Notes: a model not told the origin generated them from the sequence alone. 64,000 nt of DNA from Acinetobacter sp. ANC 4862 (GCF_004336635.1 NZ_SJXH01000012.1:16074-80073), one strand, 5' to 3'. Counted from the stretch's first letter, positions 1 through 8,308 are shown. A program made the numbers and translations.

Positions 1-2
1 GT

Positions 3-1256
3 TTGAAATTTCATATTAATCCTAATGCAGCAGTGACTACTACTGGAGCAGCAGATACTACTAATGCACTAAGCTATATGGGGCAAAGCTGGTCTAAACC
101 AACAATTGCTTATGTCAAATTTGGCGGTACTAAAAAATTGGTAATGTTTGTTGGCGGAGGCTATGACATAGGCTATGAAAACACAACCTATGATCAAAGT
201 ACTACTACAGGTGGTGGCGCAGGCGTCTATATGTTTAGTGCTGGCGGTGATGATCAAGGTAATTTGTTATGGTGGACCAGTGCCAATGCTACAGCAGCTA
301 AAGGAGCAGAAGCATATACTGATGCCAGCGCATCTGCGATTAATATGAAATATAGTGTGGTCAGTCAGATTAATGCGATTGATCGTGATAATGATGGACT
401 TGTTGATAACTTATATTTTGGTGACTTAGGTGGCCAGGCCTTCCGTGTTGATATAAATAATGCTGCAATAGGTGATGATGCGAGTGCTAAAAAAGGCAAT
501 TTTGTTAAACGAGTTGTGCGCTTATATAACGGTCATGTCAGTGGAGGTCTAAGTCCACGCTTCTATGAGATGCCAAGTTTCTCTGTACATGAAGGAGTAG
601 ATGGCATATTTGGTACGGTTGCTTTAAGTTCAGGCAATCGTAGTTCACCAATGGCAACTGCAACCAATAGTGCTAACGATGCAGTGTATGTGATTTATGA
701 TAATGATGTCGCGCGTACCGATTTATATAGCGATATAACATTAAGAATCCCAACCTCTGTAGACGCAGGGGATGCTTTAGATACAATGATACTTGCAAGT
801 GGTGTAGCACAAAAAACAAATGCGACTTATAACCGTGGCTGGAAATATCAATATGCAACAACAGCTGGTCGTTATAAAGGCATGAATGAGATTTTTGCAG
901 TAGATGGGATGCTTTATGTCAATGTGTATGATCGAGATGGTACAGGCATTGGTAGTACTTGTACTGGTGGTGTGAATGGTGACTCCTATGTGTATCAGTT
1001 CTGTTTACCTACTGGAAAATGCGCTAATAACTTCTATGCAACCGGGCAAACCACACCCAATCGAGTGAAAATCGGCGGTGGGATTTTAGGAACAGGTTTG
1101 GGGCAAGGTAGTGGTAACAGTGATCTGCAACGTTTAACGGTCAATCGCCCTACGACACAGGATTGTACAACTACGGAAAATAAAAATAAGCCCGAATGCC
1201 AACAATTTAATACAACTGCAAAACTTAGACAGTTGCGTTGGTATGAAACTCGATAA
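3..1256 (+). CDS. pilY1: PilY1-like type IV pilus tip/assembly protein, C-terminal part (5' truncated by window)
   Basis: Open from the window edge, so only the last 417 or so codons are present. The fragment is a beta-propeller-like domain typical of the PilY1/PilC C-terminus. Around fragment residues 126-134 it carries a D-x-D-x-D-G calcium-loop motif (DRDNDGLVD) followed by a conserved GDLGGQ-type stretch. PilY1 proteins are secreted, sit at the pilus tip, and promote extension and adhesion. The A. baylyi homologue ComC is needed for DNA uptake. Two prepilin genes follow directly, as expected for the minor pilin/PilY1 cluster. The stop lies 13 nt before the ATG I prefer for the next gene, which suggests co-transcription. 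The true start lies outside the window. Confidence 0.88.
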   Translation: MKFHINPNAAVTTTGAADTTNALSYMGQSWSKPTIAYVKFGGTKKLVMFVGGGYDIGYENTTYDQSTTTGGGAGVYMFSAGGDDQGNLLWWTSANATAAKGAEAYTDASASAINMKYSVVSQINAIDRDNDGLVDNLYFGDLGGQAFRVDINNAAIGDDASAKKGNFVKRVVRLYNGHVSGGLSPRFYEMPSFSVHEGVDGIFGTVALSSGNRSSPMATATNSANDAVYVIYDNDVARTDLYSDITLRIPTSVDAGDALDTMILASGVAQKTNATYNRGWKYQYATTAGRYKGMNEIFAVDGMLYVNVYDRDGTGIGSTCTGGVNGDSYVYQFCLPTGKCANNFYATGQTTPNRVKIGGGILGTGLGQGSGNSDLQRLTVNRPTTQDCTTTENKNKPECQQFNTTAKLRQLRWYETR

Positions 1257-1269
1257 AGGGGAAAAGGTC

Positions 1270-1863
1270 ATGATTAGTCAAAAAGGCTTTACCCTAATTG
1301 AGTTAATGATAACGATTGTTATAGTCGCTATATTGGCAGCTATAGCTTATCCGAGTTATACCCAATATATGGAAAGACGGGATTTAGCAATTGCAAAACA
1401 GGAAGCCTTGAGGATTTCTGCTGAGCTTGAACGGTTTAAATCGAAAAATTTTAGCTACAAAGGTTTTGATGCTAGTTATTTATATACTTATGAAGGTGTA
1501 GATAGCGATGGAAATGCGATAGCAGCAAATTATTATGATAAAACCACTGGTAAATTGTCTTTGCCATTAGGTGCTACAACATCAACATCTAAATATACTT
1601 TAACTTTGGTTGATGGAGGTACAGGACATAAACCTTTAACAATTACTAAAAACAACGATGGGACTGAGACGGCAGATTCTGCCGGTGTGAATGGTTTAAG
1701 TTGGATGATATCGGTAGAACGGGTAAAAGATAGTTCCGGTGAACCCAAACAGCCCCGAAATTATGATCTATTATTGAGTAATACAGGACTACGCTGTATG
1801 ACGAAAGTAAAAGATGTTGTTATAAGCTATACAGGGTGTGGTGGGTATGGGGAGGCATGGTAA
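1270..1863 (+). CDS. Type IV prepilin-like protein (minor pilin, ComE/PilE type)
   Basis: The 197-residue product starts MISQKGFTLIEL, a class III prepilin leader: cleavage after Gly, Phe at +1, Glu at +5. A roughly 20-residue hydrophobic helix ending in AAIAYPSYTQY follows. PilD-type peptidase would cleave and methylate it before assembly into the pilus. I chose ATG 1270 over an in-frame ATG at 1243 because an AAGGGGAAAAGG ribosome site lies just upstream and only this start puts the leader in the normal position. The C-terminal half holds two cysteines (LRCMTK, YTGCGG), typical of the pilin disulfide loop. It lies between pilY1 and a second pilin gene, matching A. baylyi comE/comF by order. 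Which of the two names applies is not resolved. Confidence 0.9.
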   Translation: MISQKGFTLIELMITIVIVAILAAIAYPSYTQYMERRDLAIAKQEALRISAELERFKSKNFSYKGFDASYLYTYEGVDSDGNAIAANYYDKTTGKLSLPLGATTSTSKYTLTLVDGGTGHKPLTITKNNDGTETADSAGVNGLSWMISVERVKDSSGEPKQPRNYDLLLSNTGLRCMTKVKDVVISYTGCGGYGEAW

Positions 1864-2285
1864 TGAATAAAAATAAGGGATTTACGTTAATCGAGTTAAT
1901 GATTGTAGTAGCAATTATTGCTATTTTAGCTGCAATTGCTTACCCATCTTATACTCAATATAAAATTCGTACTAACCGCGCTGATGTACAAAGTGAAATG
2001 ATGCAAATTGCACAGCGATTACAGAGCTACCATATTATTAATCATAATTATACGAGTGCAACCCTTAATGGAACAACTAGCAAGGATTATCCCGCATCTA
2101 ATCCTGTTTATAGCATTACACTTGTTCCTACTGGTCAAACCTATACATTAACTGCAGCACCTAAATCAGGCACTGCTCAGGTAGGCAATGGAAGTGTGAT
2201 TCTCGACAGCCAAGGTCAAAAATGTTGGACTAAGACCTTAGTAGCTTGTACACCTTCTCAAACTTCAAACTGGGACGGCCGTTAA
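1863..2285 (+). CDS. Type IV prepilin-like protein (second minor pilin, ComF/PilE type)
   Basis: The 140-residue product has leader MNKNKGFTLIEL with Gly/Phe cleavage site and Glu at +5, then the same AAIAYPSYTQY helix end as its neighbour, so the two probably arose by duplication. The ATG overlaps the TAA of the upstream pilin (TAATG), indicating translational coupling; an in-frame ATG at 1857 is less likely. Two cysteines near the C-terminus (QKCWTK, VACTPS) fit a disulfide-bonded D-loop as in PilE-type minor pilins. This is the last gene of the pilus cluster. A leader hairpin and rpsP follow after a 143 nt gap. Role inferred: pilus fibre or tip complex for twitching and natural transformation. 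Confidence 0.9.
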   Translation: MNKNKGFTLIELMIVVAIIAILAAIAYPSYTQYKIRTNRADVQSEMMQIAQRLQSYHIINHNYTSATLNGTTSKDYPASNPVYSITLVPTGQTYTLTAAPKSGTAQVGNGSVILDSQGQKCWTKTLVACTPSQTSNWDGR

Positions 2286-2324
2286 TATAAATTCAAACTG
2301 TGGATAACCTAAAATTTGATCTTT

Positions 2325-2367
2325 CTTTCATAGCAAATATAACGTAAAATATTGCCCTCTATGAAAG
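2325..2367 (+). promoter_or_regulatory. Inverted repeat in the rpsP leader
   Basis: CTTTCATAG at 2325-2333 is repeated as its exact reverse complement CTATGAAAG at 2359-2367, about 60 nt before the rpsP start. The second arm is followed by GGGG, not by a T-run, so it does not look like a normal terminator for the pilin genes. It could be an operator or an RNA hairpin in the ribosomal-protein leader. Function is inferred only from position. Confidence 0.4.
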
Positions 2368-2428
2368 GGGTTTGAAATGTTCCGGTGGTCGGTTCATGGA
2401 TAATCCGTAAAAACTATAAGGTTCTATC

Positions 2429-2686
2429 ATGGTTGTTATTCGTCTTGCACGCGGTGGTGCTAAAAAACGTCCGTTCTATCAAATTATTGTGACTGATAGC
2501 CGCAATGCACGTGACGGTCGTTTCATCGAACGTATTGGTTTCTTTAACCCTACAGCTCAAGGTCAAGCAGAAAAACTTCGTTTAGATGCTGATCGTTTTG
2601 CTCACTGGGTTGCACAAGGTGCTCAACCTTCTGAACGTGTTGCTTCTTTAGCTGCTCAAGCTAAGAAAGCTGCAGCTGCTGCATAA
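2429..2686 (+). CDS. rpsP: 30S ribosomal protein S16
   Basis: The 85-residue protein begins [17 protein letters not shown], the highly conserved S16 N-terminus, and has the IERIGFFNP block. S16 binds 16S rRNA and stabilises the body of the small subunit. The length is normal and the C-terminal tail is alanine-rich. It heads the classic rpsP-rimM-trmD-rplS order, with 28 nt to rimM. The 143 nt upstream holds an inverted repeat and presumably the operon promoter. Confidence 0.98.
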   Translation: MVVIRLARGGAKKRPFYQIIVTDSRNARDGRFIERIGFFNPTAQGQAEKLRLDADRFAHWVAQGAQPSERVASLAAQAKKAAAAA

Positions 2687-2714
2687 TTTTTGCGAATTAA
2701 GTAGTAGGTAGCCC

Positions 2715-3263
2715 ATGACACCAACACAGAATGTTCCCGAAGATCGTATTCAGATTGGACAGTTACGTTCAGCATATGGATTAAATGGGTGGCTCTGGGT
2801 CTATTCCAATACAGAACCCATGAGCAACATCTTTGACTATCTTCCTTGGTACATTGAGACTAAAGCAGGTTGGCAAACAGTAGATGTAAAACGCTGGAAA
2901 CCGCATGGTAAAGGCTTGGTTGTTAGCTTAAAAGGTGTGAGCGATCGCACTGCAGCAGATGGCTTGGTTGGCACCAATGTTTGGATTTCAAAATCGCAAC
3001 TTCCGAAAGCAGGAATGGATGAGTTTTACTGGACAGATTTGAAAGGCTTAACAGTGTTAGGTTTGGACGATGCTGAACAAGAAGTAAATCTCGGCAAAAT
3101 CCATGAAATGTTTGAGACCGGTGCTAATGATGTGATGGTGGTTCACGCAACACCAGACAGCGTTGATGCTGAAGAGCGTATGATTCCATGGCATAAAGAT
3201 GTGGTACAGCGAGTTGATCTTGAAGCTGGTCGTATCTACGTAAATTGGGGCGTAGATTATTAA
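2715..3263 (+). CDS. rimM: Ribosome maturation factor RimM
   Basis: The 182-residue product has the two-domain RimM layout: an N-terminal barrel with the IGQLRSAYGLNGWL motif near residue 17, and a C-terminal PRC-barrel with FYWTDLKGLTV and MIPWHKDVV. RimM helps fold the 16S rRNA head domain and interacts with S19. It lies 28 nt after rpsP and 42 nt before trmD, the standard order. Family members are usually 165-185 residues, so the gene looks complete. Confidence 0.97.
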   Translation: MTPTQNVPEDRIQIGQLRSAYGLNGWLWVYSNTEPMSNIFDYLPWYIETKAGWQTVDVKRWKPHGKGLVVSLKGVSDRTAADGLVGTNVWISKSQLPKAGMDEFYWTDLKGLTVLGLDDAEQEVNLGKIHEMFETGANDVMVVHATPDSVDAEERMIPWHKDVVQRVDLEAGRIYVNWGVDY

Positions 3264-3305
3264 TCCTTTAAGGATGAACGCAGCAGGAAAATAGAGGAGT
3301 CTGCG

Positions 3306-4046
3306 ATGTTTTTTGCAGTCATTACGCTTTTTCCTGAAATGTTTGAAGCGATTACAGCCTACGGTATTAGCGGGCGTGCGGCAAAACGTGAAATAGTACA
3401 AGTCACTTGTATTAATCCTCGCGATTATGCTGAGGGCAACTACAAAAGAGTGGATGAACGTCCATTTGGTGGTGGTCCGGGTATGGTGATGATGGCAGAA
3501 CCCTTGTCAAAAGCAATTAACCATGCCAAAGAGCTTGCAAAGCAAGCAGGTTGTGTTCAGGTTCCTGTGGTGTATATGTCTCCACAAGGAAAAACCTTAA
3601 ATGAGCCGGCAGTACAGCAATTTGTCGAATATGACGGATTGATTGTGCTCTGTGGTCGTTATGAAGGTGTCGATGAACGTCTGATCCAGCAATATGTTGA
3701 TCAGGAATGGTCAATTGGTGATTATGTTTTGTCGGGTGGCGAACTTCCTGCGATGGTTTTATTGGACAGTATTATTCGGAGACTTCCGGGTGCGATGTCG
3801 GATGAACAATCGGCGATACAAGACTCATTTGTGGATGGTCTTTTAGACTGCCCGCAATATACCAAGCCAGACCATTTTGAAGGTTTGGATGTGCCTGAGG
3901 TGTTAAAGTCTGGGCATCATGCCAATATCGAAAAATGGCGGTTTTTGCAGCGCTATCAACGAACCCTTGACCGCAGGCCCGAGCTTGTAGAAAAAGTTGA
4001 GTTGACCAAGCAGCAAAAGAAATGGCTAAAAGATTTGAATACTTAA
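3306..4046 (+). CDS. trmD: tRNA (guanine37-N1)-methyltransferase
   Basis: The 246-residue protein carries TrmD hallmarks: ITLFPEMF at the start, the [12 protein letters not shown] block, and the trefoil-knot SAM site with [12 protein letters not shown] and [14 protein letters not shown]. TrmD methylates G37 of tRNAs reading CNN codons and thereby prevents +1 frameshifting. It is the third gene of the rpsP operon. Its stop codon lies inside a perfect palindrome (4038-4063), which could terminate or process the transcript before rplS. Confidence 0.98.
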   Translation: MFFAVITLFPEMFEAITAYGISGRAAKREIVQVTCINPRDYAEGNYKRVDERPFGGGPGMVMMAEPLSKAINHAKELAKQAGCVQVPVVYMSPQGKTLNEPAVQQFVEYDGLIVLCGRYEGVDERLIQQYVDQEWSIGDYVLSGGELPAMVLLDSIIRRLPGAMSDEQSAIQDSFVDGLLDCPQYTKPDHFEGLDVPEVLKSGHHANIEKWRFLQRYQRTLDRRPELVEKVELTKQQKKWLKDLNT

Positions 4047-4066
4047 AGTCGACTTTAAGTATTTTT
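4038..4066 (+). terminator. Perfect palindrome with T-run over the trmD stop codon
   Basis: AATACTTAAAGTC at 4038-4050 is followed directly by its reverse complement to 4063, then more T. Folded as RNA it gives a long stem with a TCGA loop and a U-tail, and the trmD TAA is inside the left arm. It may be an intrinsic terminator or attenuator separating trmD from rplS, which is often made at higher level than TrmD. Confidence 0.55.
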
Positions 4067-4195
4067 AAATAGGCTCTTTATCGACCGAAGTGAAGACTTG
4101 GGTGATAAAGGGAAAGATAAACGGGTTGATATGCGCTTTAGCCTCTGTCCCCAGCGGTAACAGACCTCTTCTGTCCGCACATTGGAGATTCCCAC

Positions 4196-4570
4196 ATGAG
4201 TGGTAAACATCCTTTAGTTCAAATTATTGAAAATGCGCAATTAAAAACTGATATCCCAGCTTTTGCACCAGGTGATACAGTTATTGTATCTGTAAAAGTA
4301 AAAGAGGGCGATCGCGAACGTCTTCAGGCTTTTGAAGGCGTTGTAATCGCAATCAAAAACCGTGGTTTAAACTCTGCGTTCACAGTACGTAAAATTTCTA
4401 GCGGTGTTGGTGTTGAGCGTGTATTCCAAACTCACTCTCCAATCGTTGCTAAAATCGAAGTTAAACGTCGTGGTGACGTGCGTCGTGCTAAACTTTACTA
4501 CCTACGCGAATTGTCTGGTAAAGCTGCACGTATTCGTGAAAAATTACCAGCTCGTAAAGTTAAAGCTTAA
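4196..4570 (+). CDS. rplS: 50S ribosomal protein L19
   Basis: The 124-residue protein has the L19 core: a PAFAPGDTV start of the beta-barrel, the REREQ-like [14 protein letters not shown] block, and the C-terminal [24 protein letters not shown]19 sits at the 30S/50S interface. A 149 nt leader separates it from trmD and contains the trmD palindrome plus a CTTTATC/GATAAAG pair (4076-4116 region) that could form a leader hairpin. It ends the operon; a strong terminator follows. Confidence 0.98.
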   Translation: MSGKHPLVQIIENAQLKTDIPAFAPGDTVIVSVKVKEGDRERLQAFEGVVIAIKNRGLNSAFTVRKISSGVGVERVFQTHSPIVAKIEVKRRGDVRRAKLYYLRELSGKAARIREKLPARKVKA

Positions 4571-4590
4571 TTTTAAGTTTTATCTCGAGT

Positions 4591-4620
4591 TAAAAAATGC
4601 GCCTTTTGGCGCATTTTTTA
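4591..4620. terminator. Intrinsic terminator after rplS, bidirectional
   Basis: AAAAAATGCGCC-TTTT-GGCGCATTTTTT forms a GC-rich hairpin flanked by an A-run and a T-run. It can serve rplS on the plus strand and the converging lipase gene on the minus strand. Confidence 0.9.
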
Positions 4621-4639
4621 TGTCTGAATCTTTTTAGTT

Positions 4640-5611
4640 TTATAAACCTTGCAGTTTTAAACGATTGGCATGTTGACGGTAAATTGCCACAGGGTCTTGT
4701 GCAAATATGCCTTGTATCCCAAAGAAGTGGTTAATTTCATCAAAGTGATTGTGTTTATAATCTTGACGAATCACTTGGCCGTAGCGACCACTACACAGGG
4801 AGACAAGGCCATCATGGTCTTTGCTTTTTAATAAAGTTGTCCCTAAAGCTACAATTGAGGTATCGATCACATCTAAAGGATTGGTAATTTGTTGATTGCC
4901 CATCCAGGAATAATGATAAATACCATCAGCAGTCTGTTTTTGCCCCTGACTATTACAATCTTGGGGAATGGCTGCTGAACCATATTTCGCATTAAATGCC
5001 ATAATACCCGTGGTGCTTAGAGATTGCATCGAGCCTTCATAATCAACGCTAAGTTTTGGATTCGACTGGATCAGCGCGATACTTTTACCCAATAAACCAA
5101 AAACCACTTCTGCAATCGGATCGAGAAATTTACTTTCTACCATCACATCGGCCAGTTTTGTGCCTTTCATTGCTCCTGCGACCGCCGTCATGGAGGCAAC
5201 TTTCTCAGGTGCAACACCTTCAATATATTGAATGGTCGGGCCACCGTGGCTATGACCAATCAAATTCACTTTTTTCTTGCCGGTGAGGGCCATAACTTCA
5301 TCGACTTGCTGTAAAAGCTGCTCACCACGAACTTCAGTCGATTCCACCGCAGACATTTCCGCTGCAAAAACCGTCGCACCATTACGTGCCAAGTCTGGCA
5401 AAATTTGATACCAATAATCTAAGCCCAACATTTGTGTGCCAATACGCGAAAAGCCTAAGCCGAAACCATGTGCCATCACTAACGGGTATTGGGTGGTTGC
5501 ATAATTCGATACAGCTTTTGCCTGATATTGGGTTAAGCCGGCAGCTTGCGCAGGTAAATGCACGAATGCAACGCTGCTCAGTGCAGCGAGGACGATGTGT
5601 TTAAGTTGCAT
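4640..5611 (-). CDS. Secreted triacylglycerol lipase, family I (paralogue 1)
   Basis: The 323-residue protein has a Sec signal peptide ending near LPAQA (residue 23). The alpha/beta hydrolase core holds an oxyanion HGF motif (about 48-50), nucleophile Ser121 in GHSHGG, a catalytic Asp in KDHDGLVS and His in KHNHFDEIN. Two cysteines (QDCNS, SLCSGR) match the conserved lipase disulfide, and the D residues near the C-terminus fit the calcium site. Family I lipases hydrolyse long-chain triglycerides and need a membrane foldase, here probably the LifO at 8394-9422. An AAGGAT ribosome site precedes the ATG. A GACAAT-N4-ATTGTC palindrome overlapping a TTGACA box lies 40 nt upstream, so this copy probably has its own promoter. 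Confidence 0.93.
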   Translation of the reverse strand: MQLKHIVLAALSSVAFVHLPAQAAGLTQYQAKAVSNYATTQYPLVMAHGFGLGFSRIGTQMLGLDYWYQILPDLARNGATVFAAEMSAVESTEVRGEQLLQQVDEVMALTGKKKVNLIGHSHGGPTIQYIEGVAPEKVASMTAVAGAMKGTKLADVMVESKFLDPIAEVVFGLLGKSIALIQSNPKLSVDYEGSMQSLSTTGIMAFNAKYGSAAIPQDCNSQGQKQTADGIYHYSWMGNQQITNPLDVIDTSIVALGTTLLKSKDHDGLVSLCSGRYGQVIRQDYKHNHFDEINHFFGIQGIFAQDPVAIYRQHANRLKLQGL

Positions 5612-5650
5612 TGAATATCCTTGATTATTTTTTTAACACTTTTATTTTTA

Positions 5651-5666
5651 GACAATTCATATTGTC
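5651..5666 (-). promoter_or_regulatory. Palindromic operator candidate overlapping -35 of lipase paralogue 1
   Basis: GACAATTCATATTGTC is a 6-4-6 palindrome. On the minus strand it is preceded by TT, so it overlaps a TTGACA -35-like hexamer and is followed by an A/T-rich TAAAAATAAAA stretch. Almost the same block lies upstream of lipase paralogue 2 (7167-7182). Confidence 0.55.
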
Positions 5667-5825
5667 AATATTGGGTGAATTAACAATTTTTAGTTTATAA
5701 ATAAAGCAATAGAGGATGAGTGGTGAATTTTGAAATCATCAGGATTCAAGATCAACAGATAGAGATTTTAGGTATTTATTTTTATTAAAAAGAACGATTT
5801 TCCGCTCTTTTTAGCAAGGTGGAAC

Positions 5826-6067
5826 TTATAAACCTTCTAGTTTTAAACGGTTGGCATGTTGGCGTTACAAGGTGACAGGATCTTGTGCAAATACACCTAT
5901 AATTCCAAAGAAATGATTCACTTCATCAAAGGGATTATGCTTATAGTCTTGACGAATAATTTGCCCATAACGACCGCTACATAAGGGCAGAGCCCCATCA
6001 TTTTGGCATGGGTCAATTGTAATGTCGTCATGCCAGATAGGATCAATGCGAGAAAGAATTTATTCAT
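5826..6067 (-). pseudogene. Decayed fourth lipase gene: signal peptide joined to C-terminal remnant
   Basis: The minus strand from ATG 6067 reads a good signal peptide, MNKFFLALILSGMTTLQLTHA. About 8 nt later, in another frame, comes a lipase C-terminus: LCSGRYGQIIRQDYKHN, then FDEVNHFFG, then FAQDPV. A TAA stop follows where the paralogues have a Tyr codon, and after it RQHANRLKLEGL and the final stop. The central 230 or so residues, including the GHSHGG nucleophile region, are missing. The sequence therefore shows an internal deletion, a frameshift and a nonsense codon. The remnant resembles paralogue 1 most closely. It cannot give an active lipase; at most it makes a roughly 45-residue exported peptide. 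Confidence 0.9.
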
Positions 6068-6113
6068 AAGTGCTCTGAAGAATCTAAACAAAATGATTTT
6101 TTATTTTTAAGTG

Positions 6114-6153
6114 CTAAAAAGGGATTTATACAGTGAGTGATAAATCCCTTATT
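6114..6153 (-). terminator. Intrinsic terminator downstream of lipase paralogue 2
   Basis: AAGGGATTTAT (6119-6129) and ATAAATCCCTT (6140-6150) are perfect complements. On the minus strand the stem is followed by TTTTT and lies 3 nt past the stop of the lipase ending at 6156, so that gene is probably a separate transcript from the remnant and paralogue 1. Confidence 0.8.
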
Positions 6154-6155
6154 TT

Positions 6156-7121
6156 TTATAAACCTTGCTGTTTTAAGCGGTTGGCATGCTGACGATAGAC
6201 ATCGACCGGATCGGGTGCAAATAACGATTTCAGACCGAGTACCTGATTCACTTCATCTAAATGGTTCCAGTTGTAATTATCACGGATGGTTTTACCAAAC
6301 TTGGCGCTGCAACGGGATACCAGGCCATCATTTTCTTTACCACCATTAATCAACAAACTGGTGACCTTTAAAGCACCGTCAGGATCCAGTAAATTGGTCA
6401 CTGTACCGATACCGGTAAAGGAATAGTTATAAATACCCTGATCTAGGAACTTGCCTTCTCCACATGCTGTGCTTGGCATGCCTATGGGGAAATTGGCATT
6501 AAACTGTGCAGAGCCTTCAAGAGTTAAACTTTTACCACCGGCTAAAGAATCATGCGGAAAGCTTTGTGGGTCAAGACCTTGTGCCCAGGTAATCGCTTTG
6601 GAAACAAAATTGATGACACCTATGAGTGGGCCCTCAAGAGCCGTACCTTCAGCAGACAAGATCAAGTCCGCTACAGGCGAGCCTTTATGTGGCGCACCTA
6701 CTCCCGTCATTGAGGCAACTTTACCCGGTAAGGCTGCACCAACGTAGCGAATGGTTGGACCTCCATGCGAGTGGCCAATCAGATTGACTTTTTCTGCCCC
6801 GGTCAATGCCAGAATCTCTTCGACTTGTCGTGCCAGTTGTTCACCACGAATTTCAGATGAATTAAATGGCGATACACGGGTTGCCCAGACGTTGGCACCG
6901 TTACGGGCCAAGTCCGGCAGAATTTGATACCAGTAGTCGAGACCAAACTGGTCGGTTCCTACAGTGATAAAACCAGCCATCCCATGACTAAAAACAATCG
7001 GGTATTTGGTTTTTGCATAGCTTGAGGTTGCTTTTCCCGTGACTTGGGTAGCGTTGCCTGCTTGTACTTGGCTAAAAGCACTGAGTGACATTAAGCCAGC
7101 AATGAAGAGTCCGTATTTCAT
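6156..7121 (-). CDS. Secreted triacylglycerol lipase, family I (paralogue 2)
   Basis: The 321-residue protein has a signal peptide ending near SQVQAG, a PIVFSHGMAGF oxyanion region, Ser118 in GHSHGG, a catalytic Asp in KENDGLVS, His in NWNHLDEVN, and the two disulfide cysteines (STACGEG, SRCSAK). It is collinear with paralogues 1 and 3 but diverged in the lid region (about residues 150-210). It lies between the remnant and lipA, with an intrinsic terminator just after its stop and a GACAAT-N4-ATTGTC palindrome 46 nt upstream of its ATG, so it is probably an independent, regulated unit. Like its paralogues it should depend on LifO and type II secretion (family knowledge). Confidence 0.93.
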   Translation of the reverse strand: MKYGLFIAGLMSLSAFSQVQAGNATQVTGKATSSYAKTKYPIVFSHGMAGFITVGTDQFGLDYWYQILPDLARNGANVWATRVSPFNSSEIRGEQLARQVEEILALTGAEKVNLIGHSHGGPTIRYVGAALPGKVASMTGVGAPHKGSPVADLILSAEGTALEGPLIGVINFVSKAITWAQGLDPQSFPHDSLAGGKSLTLEGSAQFNANFPIGMPSTACGEGKFLDQGIYNYSFTGIGTVTNLLDPDGALKVTSLLINGGKENDGLVSRCSAKFGKTIRDNYNWNHLDEVNQVLGLKSLFAPDPVDVYRQHANRLKQQGL

Positions 7122-7166
7122 ATTGAGTACTCAAAATATTATTGTTTTAAACCAGTTGTTTTATTA

Positions 7167-7182
7167 GACAATTTAAATTGTC
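7167..7182 (-). promoter_or_regulatory. Palindromic operator candidate overlapping -35 of lipase paralogue 2
   Basis: GACAATTTAAATTGTC is a perfect 16-nt palindrome. On the minus strand it is preceded by TT, making a TTGACA box, and followed by TAATAAAA. The outer arms are identical to the site at 5651-5666 and the distance to the ATG is similar (46 against 40 nt). Confidence 0.6.
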
Positions 7183-7321
7183 AAAATTTAGTATTGAATA
7201 TAAGTGGTCAGATTTCTAAATTTAACAGACCAATGCAATATAGAGTTGTAACAAGGTATGAATATGAAAATGCCCATAAAAATAGGGTCTTTATGTGCAT
7301 GGATTTGTTTAGAAGCTCGGT

Positions 7322-8308
7322 TTATAAACCCTTCATTTTTAGACGGTTGGCATGTTGTCTAAACAGGGCCACTGGATCAGGAGCAAACATCCCTTTTAAA
7401 CCAAACATCATGTTGGCAAGGTCAGTATGATTGAGGTTGTAATTATCACGGATGACTTGACCGATATGTGAACTACAGCGGGCAACCATACCATCATTGT
7501 CTTTGTTGCCATAAGACAATGGCCCGAGTTGCATCAGAATGCTATCAATGTCCAGAAGGTTGGTGGTTTGCGCAGTTCCACCCCAAGAATAGTAGTAGAT
7601 TTCCTTATCCACTTCCGCACCGCTCTTGTTACAGTCAGAAGCTAAAGCAGCTGTTGGGAAGCGTTTATTGAAGTTTGCCGATTCTACTTCGGTCAATGAC
7701 TTCATCGAAGCATCAAAGTTCACCGGAATATCCGTATTGGCTTGAGCCCAGGTCATCAGTGGCCCAATGATATATTGTCCCAAAATATTGAAGGCAGTAC
7801 GGCTAAGCGTATTGTTTTGAATATCATCGGCCACTTTAGAACCGCGATATGTTCCACCCACGCCAGTCACCGATGCGATGTATTCGGGTCTCACTGCCGC
7901 TACGTATTGTACGGTTGGACCACCATGACTGTGACCAATCAGGTTGACTTTATCCTGACCTGTAATCGCGAGCACTTCTTCAACCTGAGCAACCAGTTGT
8001 TCACCACGAAACTCAGTAGTATTGGCAGGGGATAACTGTGCTGCAAATACGGTTGAACCATTACGCGCCATATCGGGCAAAATTTGATACCAATAATCAA
8101 TGTTGAAACTATCATTTCCGATACGTGACCAGCCCAGCCAGCCATGGGTCATGACAATGGGGTATTTGGTTTTTGCATAGTCAGATTTGACCGTTTCTTT
8201 GATTTGCAAAATGCCTTTTGCTGCTTGTGTTTCAGCGGTTAAACCCATGGTCAGGATCGTCATTACCGCAAGCATGATCACTTTTTTGTTTTTTAAAGTT
8301 TTCATCAA
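7322..8308 (-). CDS. lipA: Secreted triacylglycerol lipase, family I, next to its foldase (paralogue 3)
   Basis: The 328-residue protein has a signal peptide ending near TAETQAA, an IVMTHGWLGW oxyanion region, Ser127 in GHSHGG, Asp in KDNDGMVA and His in NLNHTDLAN, with paired cysteines (SDCNKS, ARCSSH). It starts 85 nt after the lifO stop and has an AAGGAAAAG ribosome site. The foldase-first order matches the lipBA arrangement I recall from Acinetobacter strain BD413, so this copy is the best candidate for the ancestral lipA. Its upstream gap lacks the palindrome found before paralogues 1 and 2 and instead has an imperfect hairpin (8352-8378). This suggests transcription from upstream of lifO. 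Confidence 0.94.
   Translation of the reverse strand: MMKTLKNKKVIMLAVMTILTMGLTAETQAAKGILQIKETVKSDYAKTKYPIVMTHGWLGWSRIGNDSFNIDYWYQILPDMARNGSTVFAAQLSPANTTEFRGEQLVAQVEEVLAITGQDKVNLIGHSHGGPTVQYVAAVRPEYIASVTGVGGTYRGSKVADDIQNNTLSRTAFNILGQYIIGPLMTWAQANTDIPVNFDASMKSLTEVESANFNKRFPTAALASDCNKSGAEVDKEIYYYSWGGTAQTTNLLDIDSILMQLGPLSYGNKDNDGMVARCSSHIGQVIRDNYNLNHTDLANMMFGLKGMFAPDPVALFRQHANRLKMKGL

Noticed and set aside
4404..4637. 77-codon frame overlapping rplS on the same strand
   Set aside because: Out of frame inside a strongly conserved ribosomal gene, and it runs through the rplS terminator.
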